From assembly GCF_022968135.1 (NCBI RefSeq), contig NZ_JALJRA010000029.1, forward strand, positions 1-43,419: a stretch of 43,419 bases of DNA, written 5' to 3'. Source of the DNA: Pseudorhizobium tarimense. Lineage in GTDB: Bacteria > Pseudomonadota > Alphaproteobacteria > Rhizobiales > Rhizobiaceae. Position numbers and translations under genes: made by a program. Positions 15,278 to 23,950 of the stretch are shown piece after piece. The notes beneath the pieces are model-generated. The model saw only the letters and a program-made list of their open reading frames with translations, was not told the origin of the DNA and made no database searches. The number at the start of each line of letters is the position of its first letter. The stretch's first letter is position 1.

Positions 15278-16070
15278 ATGATTGTCGTTACTGCGCCCAC
15301 CGGAAATATATCGGTAGCCAGGTTCTTGCAAACATTCTCGACAGCGGCGAGCCTATTCGCATGATTGCGCGTGAGTCGAGGTGATCGAAGGCGAAGGATC
15401 CCACAGCGAAGCCGCGGTCGTCACAAAGGCCTTGAGGGCGCCGACGTGTCTTCTGGCTGGTGCCGGGCGACCCGCGCGCAAAGCGCCGAGGCGGCTTATA
15501 TGGACTTCGTGCGCCCGGGCTGCGAGGCGTTCAGGACATACGGCGTCAAGCAGGTAGTTGGGATCTCGGCACTCGGTCGTGGATGGGCGAAGGACGCCGG
15601 CCATGTTTGACGGCGACGTTGAAGATGGACGCGCTGATCGCGAGACCGGCGTGAGCTATCGCGCCTTGGCCTGTGCCAGCCTGATCGAGAATGCCCTTCG
15701 CCAGGCTGCGCTGATCCGCGATCAGGGCGCGTTCTATTGGCCCACGCCCGGGGATCTCAAAGAGCCGGCTTGCGCGACTCGGGACGTGGCCGCCGTGGTG
15801 GCGCGCCTGCTGCTCGATCCATCCTGGAGCGGCGTCGACAGCATACCCATGCTCGGCCCGGAGGACATTTCGTTCGATGAGATGATGGCAATCATCTCGG
15901 ACGTGATTGGGAAACCTGTGCAATATCACCTCATGAGCATGGACGATCTGAAGGCGATGATGATCAAGCGTGGTGCCTCGGAAGGCATGGCACAAGCCAT
16001 GGTCAACGTGATGACCGCCAAGAACGAGGGCATGGATCATCTGGTGGAGAGATCGGCATCTGCGTCCTCC
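15278..16070 (+). pseudogene. NmrA-like NAD(P)-binding reductase, multiply frameshifted
   Basis: ATG 15278 starts MIVVTAPTGNI, an NmrA-type Rossmann start (GxxGxxG). A small insertion near 15308 breaks the frame; the next frame reads GSQVLANILDSGEPIRMIA. Later pieces in shifted frames are SHSEAAVVTKAL, SAEAAYMDFVRPGCEAFRTY, GVKQVVGISALGRGWAKDAG and TLKMDALIA. The last piece is longer and clean: TGVSYRALACASLIENALRQ up to VQYHLMSMDDLKAMMIKRGA and MVNVMTAKNEGMD. At least four frameshifts are needed, so the gene is dead. After about 16040 the open frame passes directly into a GabD-like fragment. Confidence 0.78.
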
Positions 16071-16591
16071 GATACAGGCAAGCTCATCACGGGCAACGGC
16101 TTTGACGAGGGCGTGATCCTGGGACCAGTGATCGACCAGGCAGCGCTCGAAAAGGTCGAAGAACACGTAGCTGACGCGCTCGAGAAGGGGCTAGGACCGT
16201 TACCGGAGGTAGGCGGCTTTCGATTGGCAAAACTTTCTTCGAAGCCACCGTACTTGCCGATGTCACAGCCGAGATGGCGGTCGCGCGGGAAGAAACCTTC
16301 GGTCCCGTCGAGCCGCTGTTCAAATTCAAGGATGAGGCAGATGTCATTCGAAAGGCCAATGATACGGAGTTCGGCTTGGCATCTTGCTTCTACGCGAAGG
16401 TTATGGCGCAGGTCTTCCGGGTCGCGGAAGCTCTCGAATACGGGATGGTAGGCGTCAACACCGGCCTAATTTCAACAGCCGAAGCGCCTTTTGGAGGTGT
16501 CAAGCTCTCCGGTCTCGGACGTGAGGGATCACGCTACGGAACCGAGGAGTTTCCCGAAATCAAGTGCGTCTTCTTAGGGGGTATCGAGTAG
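16071..16591 (+). pseudogene. gabD-like succinate-semialdehyde dehydrogenase, 3' fragment
   Basis: The last third of an NAD(P) aldehyde dehydrogenase of the GabD type. The first part reads GFDEGVILGPVIDQAALEKV and EEHVADALEKG. A frameshift between about 16200 and 16225 moves the match to the next frame: IGKTFFEATVLADVTAEMAV, REETFGPVEPLFKFKDEADV, YGMVGVNTGLISTAEAPFGG and VKLSGLGREGSRYGTEEF. The cofactor-binding region and the catalytic Cys and Glu are absent, so it is non-functional. It arrived by a deletion or recombination that fused it in frame to the NmrA fragment. Confidence 0.88.
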
Positions 16592-16665
16592 GAAATATAT
16601 TGAGTTTTCGTCCCCTTCGAGACACGGCAGGGCTTGATCGCAATCCTCAGCCGCATAGCTTGATC

Positions 16666-17913
16666 TCAGTCCACGGCCAAATTCACGGGTCGCCCCTGCT
16701 GCATCACAAAAGCGGGCCGTCGAACCGATGTGATATCCTTCAACGGATTGCCACCAACGGCAACGATATCGGCCCGCTTGCCAACCTCTATTGATCCAGT
16801 GACCTGTGCAAGTCCGAGAACGTCTGCCGCGGTGACAGTGCCGGCCACGAGCGCGTCGCCTTCCGACATGCCTAGCTCAACAGCGAGCAGAAATTCCATG
16901 GCCGCCTCATGGAGCGGATGCGTCGGCCCACCAATGAGGTCGGTGCCAAACGCGAAGCGAATTCCAGCCTCGAGCCCAAGGCGGAAGTCGTTGGACATTG
17001 CATTCCAATGCCGCTCGTAAACCGCCCGCTCCCAATCCGGATAGCGGTATTCATCGAAGGCCTGACGGTGGAAATGGACCTGCGACAAAGTCGTGACAAC
17101 TGTCTTTCCTTCCCCGACCAGCCGCTGCCGGGTCTCAGCCGAAATTCCGTAGCCGTGCTCGATGATATCGACGCCGCCGTCCAGCGCAAGACGCACGGAC
17201 TCCTCGCCGATTGCATGCGCGCTGACCTTCAGATCGTTGCGATGCGCCTCCTCGACGGCGGCCGACACCTCTTCTAAACCATAAGTGACACTCTGCTTTA
17301 GCGGATCGTCACCCCAGGCGTGGTATCGATCGTGCACGCGGCCCTTGGAGAGGCCGAGCTTGATGAAATCCGCCCCCTGGCGAGCCCGCTCACGCACGGC
17401 GCGGCGAAGCGCGTCCGGCCCGTCGGCAAGCTCGCCGCCTGCGCGCGCTGCCGAAAGCGGCATGCTGGCCGTATCCCACGTGCCTGACGTAGACGAGATG
17501 AATGCGCCCGCTGCCTTGAGATCCGGCCCCTGCGCGAAGCCCTCCTCGATCGCACGTCGAACCTGTGGACCTATAGTGGATCCGAGGCAACGAGCAGCAG
17601 TGAAACCTGCTCGTAACATGGCAGACAGTTCCGAAAGGGCGCGTGCCACACGATAGCCTTCATGCTCCGTTGCAAGAGTGTGCAACATGGTGCTGTTGAC
17701 ACCGAAAGTGTGCATATGCGCATCGATCAGTCCGGGCATAATCGTCGCGCCGTCAAGAGCGATTGACTTGCAACCGTCCGGGGTTGGCACGCTCTCCTCT
17801 GTCCCCGCGGCGACAATCCGCCCATCGCTGACGAGGACGGCACCTCGCGCTACGGCTTGCAGTTTCGGCCCGACAAGTACGCGTTCGCCGGAAAGGCGAA
17901 ACAGACTCTCCAT
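16666..17913 (-). CDS. Amidohydrolase-superfamily enzyme (prolidase/imidazolonepropionase-like)
   Basis: About 415 aa. Metal site motifs are in order: HxH in LIDAHMHTFGV, the bridging Lys in ADFIKLGLSKG, His in VSAHAIGEESV and IIEHGYGISAE, and Asp in FAFGTDLIGGP. The flanking beta-sandwich is seen at both ends (VLVSDGRIVAAGTEE, then IEVGKRADIVAVGGNPLKDI). The family includes Xaa-Pro dipeptidases, imidazolonepropionase and other cyclic-amide hydrolases; the true substrate is open. I take ATG 17913 with GGAGAGGGCG upstream; GTG 17925 is in frame. It diverges from the ROK regulator and sugar ABC operon across a short promoter region with two inverted repeats, suggesting shared control. Confidence 0.85.
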   Translation of the reverse strand: MESLFRLSGERVLVGPKLQAVARGAVLVSDGRIVAAGTEESVPTPDGCKSIALDGATIMPGLIDAHMHTFGVNSTMLHTLATEHEGYRVARALSELSAMLRAGFTAARCLGSTIGPQVRRAIEEGFAQGPDLKAAGAFISSTSGTWDTASMPLSAARAGGELADGPDALRRAVRERARQGADFIKLGLSKGRVHDRYHAWGDDPLKQSVTYGLEEVSAAVEEAHRNDLKVSAHAIGEESVRLALDGGVDIIEHGYGISAETRQRLVGEGKTVVTTLSQVHFHRQAFDEYRYPDWERAVYERHWNAMSNDFRLGLEAGIRFAFGTDLIGGPTHPLHEAAMEFLLAVELGMSEGDALVAGTVTAADVLGLAQVTGSIEVGKRADIVAVGGNPLKDITSVRRPAFVMQQGRPVNLAVD

Positions 17914-17925
17914 CGCCCTCTCCAC

Positions 17926-17947
17926 ATTTGTTCTAATTCGTACAAAT
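17926..17947. promoter_or_regulatory. Inverted repeat in divergent promoter (candidate operator 1)
   Basis: ATTTGT (17926-17931) and ACAAAT (17942-17947) form an inverted repeat with a 10-base spacer, directly upstream of the amidohydrolase start and within the shared promoter region. A ROK or other repressor could bind here. Confidence 0.35.
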
Positions 17948-17969
17948 CACGTTACGTTATTGTCTATGA

Positions 17970-17997
17970 TTTGACATATTGCACCTGACGTGTCAAA
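17970..17997. promoter_or_regulatory. Inverted repeat in divergent promoter (candidate operator 2)
   Basis: TTTGACA (17970-17976) and TGTCAAA (17991-17997) are perfect 7-base arms separated by 14 bases, 25 bases before the ROK start. The left arm also holds a TTGACA, a consensus -35 for rightward transcription, so a bound repressor would block its own operon. Confidence 0.4.
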
Positions 17998-18022
17998 CCG
18001 GGCCAAGAGGAGAAACCACCGC

Positions 18023-19207
18023 ATGAAACCGGCCCAAACGCGACTGCGAACAGGTGTTCTCGATCTGCTGGCCACGGGTGGACCCCATTCTCGCGCCGAA
18101 CTCGCGCGCAAGCTCGGCGTGTCACGCTCCACGATGTCGCTGGCCATCGCCACACTGATGGCCGACAATGTCATCAAAGAAACCGATGGGAACAATGACG
18201 GCTCGAAGTCTGCCGGCCGACCCGGTACTCGTCTCGCGCTCTGCGAACCCAAGGGCTACTATGTCGGCATCGACTTCGGCCGGATTTTCATCAAGGCGGC
18301 GATCTCCGACGCCAATTACCGTGTTCTCGAACAGACCGAGGGCGACTTCGACATTGACATGCCGGCCGAGGCCGCGCTCGACCTCGCCACCGTCAAAGTG
18401 GAGCAGATCATTGCGGCCGCCGGCGTTGATCGCTCGCAGATCCGCGCCGTCGGGATCGGCGTTCCCGGTCCCGTCGACGCCGCATCCGGCGAACTCCATG
18501 CCGGTTCTATCCTCGCCGGCTGGGTCGGAACTGACGTCACGGGAGGACTTTCGAGGCGGCTCGGTCTACCGGTTTACATGGACAACGATGCCAATCTCGG
18601 CATGCTCGCCGAAAGCGTCTTCGGGGCGGCGAGGCAAGCGAACGTTGCTCTGTATGTCCTGCTGTCGGTGGGCGTCGGGCTTGGCATCGCCATCAACGGC
18701 AAGGTGTTTCGGGGTGCAACCGGCATCGCCGGTGAACTGGGACATGTCGTCATCGATGAGCATGGCGACGTCTGCCGTTGCGGCAGTCGCGGCTGCCTTG
18801 AGGCCAAGATCTCCGTCAACGCGCTGTCAAGGGCGCTCAGCATCTCGCACGGCAACATCAGTTCCAACGAAATGCTACGCCTTGCCGTCAAGGGCGACGT
18901 CGGCGCAAACCGCATCGTCGCTGATGCAGGCGCCCTCGTCGGCCGATCGGTCGGCGCGCTTTGCAGCTATTTCAACCCGGAAGTTGTGATCGTCGGGGGC
19001 GACCTAATGCGAGCTGGCGACAGCCTTCTCAACCCGCTAAAGGACGCCATGCGACGCTTTTCGATTGCACGCGCCACGGAAAACGTGCGCGTGATACCGG
19101 CAGGCCTGGGCGAGCAGGCAGAACTGATGGGCACCTTGCTCTTTGCCGGCGAAAGGGCCCGGACGGCCGCGACGGCTTCGGAAATCTTCGGGACATCTCC
19201 ACAATGA
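18023..19207 (+). CDS. ROK-family transcriptional repressor
   Basis: A 394-aa NagC/XylR-type regulator. An N-terminal helix-turn-helix (HSRAELARKLGVSRSTMSLA, residues about 22-60) is followed by a sugar-kinase-like ROK domain with YVGIDFGRIFIKAAISD, GVGIAINGKVFRGATG and the zinc motif CRCGSRGCLEA preceded by GHVVIDEHG. I take ATG 18023 after AAGAGGAG; a GTG at 17990 lies inside the putative operator. Its stop overlaps the permease start (ATGA), so it heads the sugar ABC operon and probably represses it until a sugar binds. Confidence 0.9.
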   Translation: MKPAQTRLRTGVLDLLATGGPHSRAELARKLGVSRSTMSLAIATLMADNVIKETDGNNDGSKSAGRPGTRLALCEPKGYYVGIDFGRIFIKAAISDANYRVLEQTEGDFDIDMPAEAALDLATVKVEQIIAAAGVDRSQIRAVGIGVPGPVDAASGELHAGSILAGWVGTDVTGGLSRRLGLPVYMDNDANLGMLAESVFGAARQANVALYVLLSVGVGLGIAINGKVFRGATGIAGELGHVVIDEHGDVCRCGSRGCLEAKISVNALSRALSISHGNISSNEMLRLAVKGDVGANRIVADAGALVGRSVGALCSYFNPEVVIVGGDLMRAGDSLLNPLKDAMRRFSIARATENVRVIPAGLGEQAELMGTLLFAGERARTAATASEIFGTSPQ

Positions 19208-20190
19208 CGACATCCAACGACACTGCGACCGACAGAGTTACATCCCGCCATGGCTGGCAATGGTCGTCGCTGGCGGCCTATGCTTTGCCCATCATATTCG
19301 TCCTGCTGCTGATCATCTTCAGCTTGGCAGTGCCCTATTTCGCAACCTGGGCAAACTTCGGCAACGTGCTGCAGCGCAACTCGATCATCGGTATCGTCGC
19401 CTGCGGCATGCTCTTGATGATCATCACCGGCGGCTTCGACTTGTCGGTGGGTGCTGTGGGCGCCATGTCTTCCGTGGTTGCGGCCGTCGTCATCGTGCAA
19501 TTTTCCATGCCGCTCGGAATCTTGACTGCGCTGGCGCTTGGCCTTCTCGTGGGTGCCGCCAATGGCTTTTTCATTGCCAAGATCGGCATCAGTCCTTTTG
19601 TCACGACGCTCGCCACGCAGGTGCTGGTGACAGGTTTCCTTTTTGTCGGGACCTCGGCGCAACCAGTTTACGGCGTCCCCGAGTCCTTTACCGTGCTCGG
19701 CCTTGGTCGCGTGGGCCCCGTTCCGATACCGACCATCATCTTCGCGGCCGTAGCTCTGATTACCTGGGGCATCCTGCGCTTCACGACGCTCGGCCACTAC
19801 ATCTATATCGTCGGCGGAAACAAGGCGGCCGCGCGCCTTGCCGGCATCAACGTGGAGCGGGTCCTGATGACCACCTATGCTCTTGGCGGTTTCTTTGCCG
19901 CCGTCGCTGGGATCGTTCTGCTCGGCCAGACCAATATTGGCCAGCCAGCCAGCGCCACGGACTGGCCGCTCACAGCAATCGCCGCCGTCGTGGTCGGCGG
20001 TGTGCCACTGTCGGGCGGCGTTGGCCAGGTCTGGAGCGCTGTGCTCGGCACACTGCTTCTCGGTATCATCGCAAATGCGCTGAATCTTCTGGGGGTTTCA
20101 CCCTTCTGGCAGCCGGCCGTCACAGGCGCCGTCATTCTCGTGGCCGTAGGCCTCGACAGCTATCAACGCAAGCAGCGCGAGAGGCGCTGA
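19204..20190 (+). CDS. Sugar ABC transporter permease (RbsC/CUT2 type)
   Basis: A 328-aa inner-membrane protein with about nine to ten hydrophobic segments. Family blocks include GGFDLSVGAVGAMSSVVAAV, LLVGAANGFFIAKIGISPFV, TTLGHYIYIVGGNKAAARLA and AAVVVGGVPLSGGVG. The C-terminus ends with the charged tail SYQRKQRERR. The start overlaps the ROK stop. It pairs with the binding protein and double ATPase that follow to form a CUT2 importer for a monosaccharide or sugar-like compound. Confidence 0.92.
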   Translation: MTTSNDTATDRVTSRHGWQWSSLAAYALPIIFVLLLIIFSLAVPYFATWANFGNVLQRNSIIGIVACGMLLMIITGGFDLSVGAVGAMSSVVAAVVIVQFSMPLGILTALALGLLVGAANGFFIAKIGISPFVTTLATQVLVTGFLFVGTSAQPVYGVPESFTVLGLGRVGPVPIPTIIFAAVALITWGILRFTTLGHYIYIVGGNKAAARLAGINVERVLMTTYALGGFFAAVAGIVLLGQTNIGQPASATDWPLTAIAAVVVGGVPLSGGVGQVWSAVLGTLLLGIIANALNLLGVSPFWQPAVTGAVILVAVGLDSYQRKQRERR

Positions 20191-20210
20191 ATTTCAAGGA
20201 GGAGAAGACC

Positions 20211-21170
20211 ATGACAAGCATGACACGCAGACAGGCGCTGGTCGGCGCATCGACCCTTGCACTCTTGACGAGCTCGGGACTTGGGCGTGCACAGGAGGGT
20301 AAGAGGATTGGGTTCATGATCTGGAACACGTCCGTGCCTTTCTACTCCAACCTCATCAAGATGGCCAACGAGACCGCTCAAAAGAACGGCATTTCACTTG
20401 ACATCCAGAGTGGCAACGGTGATCTCGCGACGCAGATTTCCATCGTGCAGCAGTTCATCGCGCAGCAGGTTGACATGATCATGATTGCACCGAGCGACCC
20501 GAAGGGCATCGTGCCGGTCATCCGACAGGCGAATGCCGCAAATATTCCCGTGATGGCCGTCAACACCAAGGCGGACGTCAGTTCGGGCGCGAAGGTGCTG
20601 ACCTATGTCGGTGTCGACGACTTCGTCTTTGGTCAGCGGCAGGGCGAACTGGTTGTCCAGGCTGTCGGCGAGAACGCTAAGATCGCCTACATCCTTGGCA
20701 AGCTCGGTACGTCGGCCCAGCTCGACCGCGAGGCAGGTCTCCTCGACACGCTGAAGAAACATCCTGGCATTGAAATTGTGGAAAGGCAGGCGGCCGACTG
20801 GGACAATTCGAAGGCGCTCGCAATCACCCAGGACTATCTGAGCAAGTATCAAAACGGCGCCATCGCCGCTATCGTCGATCAGGGCCCCGAGGGCGTGAAC
20901 GGCGCTAATTTTGCCACCGAGCAGGGCCGAACGGACGTCAAGTTCATCATGGGCGACTATCCCGAAGATGTGCGCAATGCCATCATTAAGGGCACTGTCT
21001 TCGGCACGGTGAACCAGGACCCGGCGCCGCAGGGCACCACAGCCATCGAGGATGCCGTACTCCACTTCGCCGGCAAGCAGGCCGAAATCCCCACACCGAA
21101 CCACTATCTCGACCTGCCCATCATCACGAAGGACAATGTCGAGCAATATAAAGCTGCCTGGGGCGGCTGA
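20211..21170 (+). CDS. Sugar ABC transporter substrate-binding protein (RbsB/CUT2 type)
   Basis: A 319-aa periplasmic protein of the type I ribose-binding fold. The N-terminus MTSMTRRQALVGASTLALL has a twin-arginine-like signal, with likely cleavage after LGRAQ or just before it. The mature part starts KRIGFMIWNTSVPFYSNLIK and contains DMIMIAPSDPKGIVPVIRQA and AIVDQGPEGVNGANFATEQ. GGAGGAGAAGACC precedes the ATG, 20 bases after the permease stop. The ligand cannot be named; aromatic and acidic residues around the cleft are typical of sugar binders. Confidence 0.9.
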   Translation: MTSMTRRQALVGASTLALLTSSGLGRAQEGKRIGFMIWNTSVPFYSNLIKMANETAQKNGISLDIQSGNGDLATQISIVQQFIAQQVDMIMIAPSDPKGIVPVIRQANAANIPVMAVNTKADVSSGAKVLTYVGVDDFVFGQRQGELVVQAVGENAKIAYILGKLGTSAQLDREAGLLDTLKKHPGIEIVERQAADWDNSKALAITQDYLSKYQNGAIAAIVDQGPEGVNGANFATEQGRTDVKFIMGDYPEDVRNAIIKGTVFGTVNQDPAPQGTTAIEDAVLHFAGKQAEIPTPNHYLDLPIITKDNVEQYKAAWGG

Positions 21171-22678
21171 TGCCCAAGGGTGAAGCAATGCTCCTGGAAA
21201 TGCGGAACATTCGCAAGAGCTTTTCCGGAGTCGAAGTTCTCCGGGGCGTCGACTTCTCCCTAAAGCCGGGCGAAATCCATGCTCTTGTTGGCCACAATGG
21301 CGCCGGCAAGAGCACGCTCATGAAGGTTCTGGGCGGCAACTATGCCGATTATGAAGGTGAGATATCGCTCCACGGGGACAAGATCAGACTGCTATCGCCC
21401 CGAAAAGCGATCGATCGCGGTATCGCCATCATCTATCAGGACTTCTCGCTGGTGCCGGACCTCTCGGTCGCCCACAACATTGCGCTCGGCCGCGAACCGC
21501 GCGGCCGCCTTCGCGGCACCATCGGCCATGCAATCCTGCGCCGACGGTCCGCCAAGGAGGCCGAACGGCTTGGGATCCGGCTTCCGATGGACGCGTCCGT
21601 CCGCAGCCTTGGTGTCGGCACCCAACAACTGACGGAAATCGTGCGTGCATGCTCACGCGAGGTGCGGGTCCTTGTCATGGACGAACCGACAGCGCGACTG
21701 GCCCCGGCCGAACGCGAACTCCTGTTTTCGACCATGCGGCGCATGGCTGACGAACAAGGCGTCGGCATCGTCTATATCAGCCATTTTCTCGACGAGGTTT
21801 GCGACCTGTCCGATCGCATCACCGTCATGCGCGACGGCCTCGTCGTCGCCACGCGGCCCGGTGCGGATTACACTCTCGATACGCTGGCAGAACTCTTGGT
21901 CGGTCACGAGATCACCGGACGCGAGGCGTCGAGGGCCGCGGCACCGACATCAGACGCAAGCGAGGCGCTCGGTGCCACGCAATTGTCCGTTGCCGATCGG
22001 CCTCCATTGGATCTTGCCGTGGCAAAAGGACAAATTGTCGGTCTGGCCGGCCTTGTAGGTTCGGGCCGCACGCGCCTTGCCCGCGCGCTGATTGGCGACG
22101 TGAAAGCCGATGGCGAAATTCGCGTCGGCGGCAGACGCGTTGCTCATGTCGACCCCGAACGCGCAACCAAGGCAGGCCTTTCGATGGTGCCTGAGGATCG
22201 CAAAACTTTGGGTCTGGCGCTTGGCGCAACAGTCGAGGCGAACATTGTCGTCAGCGCGCTTGGCAAGCTTCTGTCGGTATTGGGGTTCGTGAAGCCCGGA
22301 AGCCGCCCGCGCCTGGCTGAGGAGATGATCGAACGCTTCGTCATCCGCCCTCCGGATCGCCGCAAGATCGTCGGCAACCTGTCGGGCGGCAATGCTCAGA
22401 AGGTATTGCTCGCTCGCGCACTCGGCTCAAGGCCGGTCGCCATGATCCTAGACCAGCCGACAGCCGGCGTGGACATCGGCGCCAAAGTCGAACTTCACAA
22501 TCAGATCCTCGCCGCGGCCAAGGAGGGAGCCGGAATCGTGGTCATCTCCGACGATCTCGACGAGTTGCTCGACCTCAGCGACCAGGTGCTCGTGATGAAT
22601 GGGGGCCGCCTGACCGGCAGCTATGCCCGGAGCGACCTGACACGCGCCAGCCTGCTTGCCGCGATTAGCCGCTCTTAG
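21170..22678 (+). CDS. Sugar ABC transporter double ATPase (RbsA/CUT2 type)
   Basis: A 502-aa protein with two fused ATPase domains. Domain 1 has a full Walker A (GHNGAGKST), a weak signature (RSLGVGTQQL) and Walker B VLVMDEPTARL. Domain 2 has a weak Walker A (GLVGSGRTRL, Arg for Lys), a normal signature (LSGGNAQK) and Walker B MILDQPTAGVD, where Gln replaces the catalytic Glu. This pairs one good site with one degenerate site, as in RbsA, but the Gln makes the asymmetry more extreme. The ATG at 21170 overlaps the previous stop; ATG 21188 (MLLEMRNIRKSF) is a likely alternative because AAGGGTGA lies before it. The gene ends 9 bases from a converging gene. Confidence 0.9.
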   Translation: MPKGEAMLLEMRNIRKSFSGVEVLRGVDFSLKPGEIHALVGHNGAGKSTLMKVLGGNYADYEGEISLHGDKIRLLSPRKAIDRGIAIIYQDFSLVPDLSVAHNIALGREPRGRLRGTIGHAILRRRSAKEAERLGIRLPMDASVRSLGVGTQQLTEIVRACSREVRVLVMDEPTARLAPAERELLFSTMRRMADEQGVGIVYISHFLDEVCDLSDRITVMRDGLVVATRPGADYTLDTLAELLVGHEITGREASRAAAPTSDASEALGATQLSVADRPPLDLAVAKGQIVGLAGLVGSGRTRLARALIGDVKADGEIRVGGRRVAHVDPERATKAGLSMVPEDRKTLGLALGATVEANIVVSALGKLLSVLGFVKPGSRPRLAEEMIERFVIRPPDRRKIVGNLSGGNAQKVLLARALGSRPVAMILDQPTAGVDIGAKVELHNQILAAAKEGAGIVVISDDLDELLDLSDQVLVMNGGRLTGSYARSDLTRASLLAAISRS

Positions 22679-22687
22679 GTGTGAGGA

Positions 22688-23821
22688 CTATCGCCGGAAC
22701 GAGCTGAGTGCGGCGACCATCGCCTTCCCACGCGGCGTGTCGCGCATGTCGAGAAGATCGGTAAAGGTAAAGACGCAAACACCCTCCACCGGCGAAGTCT
22801 CAAGCGCGGCGAGCGCGGTGGCGAACTCCTGCTCGGGAATATCGATACTACGCCCGCGGCCTGCATGCATCCCCTTGAGGTAAAGTGCCCTCGCCTGCAG
22901 CGTACAGACCGCGCGCTGACCGCTGCGAGCGATGATGTCGGACGCCACGGCAGCAGGCCAAGTTTCGGGCTTTGCCATGATCTGGTGGTATGCCATGACC
23001 TCGAAGACATCCACCACTTCGGCCAGCATTTCGACGTTTTGTCCGAAGACCTCTTCAACGGCATTGGCGAAATCAGTCCTGTAGAAGGGCAAGGTGTTGA
23101 TCGAATACTCAAGCCCGGACTTCAGCGGCGCCAGCGCCTCTCGGATGCGTGCGATGGCGTTTACGACCTGCTGGCATTTCCAAGTCGTCCACTCGTCACG
23201 ATGTTCGACGGTGATTGTTTGCGCGGCTTCGACTGGGCTGGCCGTTCGTACAGCAAGACCTGTCTCGCGGTTGAAGCGATCGACGGTCGCCGCCGAGAAA
23301 CAATATTCCGGCTTGGACGCCCGCGCGTCGCCATCAAGCCAAGTCTCCCAGAACCCGGGCCAGCGAATGAAGCCCAGATGGATTGCATCTGGCTGGAGTG
23401 CCTCTACGGCGTGTTTAAGCAGACCGATCTTGTGGACCAGATTTTCCTCGCGGTCCGGCGGGAGGCCGACATACCAGTCCTGCTGTACCCCGGGTTGGCC
23501 GTGCTGGTCGATGCCGAGCAGGTGCGGATGCCGGTCGGCAAAGGCCGGATCGAAACAGATGTTTAGACAGGCGACGTAGCTGATGTTGCGCTCAGCGAGG
23601 CGTTCGCGGAACGCGACGTCGTCGAGCGCTTCGTAAGCACTTCGATCGTCGTGGGACACGGCACTGGCGACCGCCGAATTCGGCATAGGCAGAAACTTGC
23701 TCTGCGCAATGACATAGGTAACCTCCCATTCCGCCAGGAGATCAGCCGTCTGCTCCGGGCTCATGCCATGACGCAGGAACCAATCATTATCGTAAATCTT
23801 GACGCCGTTTCGAAGGTCCAT
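22688..23821 (-). CDS. Unrecognised 377-aa protein, possibly a TIM-barrel glycosidase-like fold
   Basis: I do not recognise a named family. The protein begins MDLRNGVKIYDNDWFLRHGM. Alternating strand and helix blocks (YVIAQSKFLPM, ISYVACLNICFDPAF, DAIHLGFIRWPGFWE, SGLEYSINTLPFYRTDFANA, VDVFEVMAYHQIM, GVCVFTFTDLLDM) suggest a beta/alpha barrel. The phrase DVFEVMAYHQIMAKPETWP and the final VFTFTD resemble strands with active-site acids in sugar-acting enzymes. There is no signal peptide, so it is cytoplasmic. It converges with the sugar ABC operon with only 9 bases between stops. It is plausibly an enzyme acting on the imported compound, but that is inference. Confidence 0.6.
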   Translation of the reverse strand: MDLRNGVKIYDNDWFLRHGMSPEQTADLLAEWEVTYVIAQSKFLPMPNSAVASAVSHDDRSAYEALDDVAFRERLAERNISYVACLNICFDPAFADRHPHLLGIDQHGQPGVQQDWYVGLPPDREENLVHKIGLLKHAVEALQPDAIHLGFIRWPGFWETWLDGDARASKPEYCFSAATVDRFNRETGLAVRTASPVEAAQTITVEHRDEWTTWKCQQVVNAIARIREALAPLKSGLEYSINTLPFYRTDFANAVEEVFGQNVEMLAEVVDVFEVMAYHQIMAKPETWPAAVASDIIARSGQRAVCTLQARALYLKGMHAGRGRSIDIPEQEFATALAALETSPVEGVCVFTFTDLLDMRDTPRGKAMVAALSSFRR

Positions 23822-23950
23822 ATGCGATGTCCGGTGGCTGTCCGCCTATCTTCTCCCTCAACTAATCGGCCTGGTACCCGGAAAGCAAGAGGCTGCGGCT
23901 GGGCAAGCAGGTATGCCTGGAAAAACCCGGCAAGGATTATTTAGTTGGTT

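Noticed and set aside
19143..20210. Long plus-strand frame running through the permease into the binding protein
   Set aside because: The first part is an out-of-frame shadow of the permease, rich in Arg and His. Only the part from 20211 is a real gene, with its own ribosome site and signal peptide.
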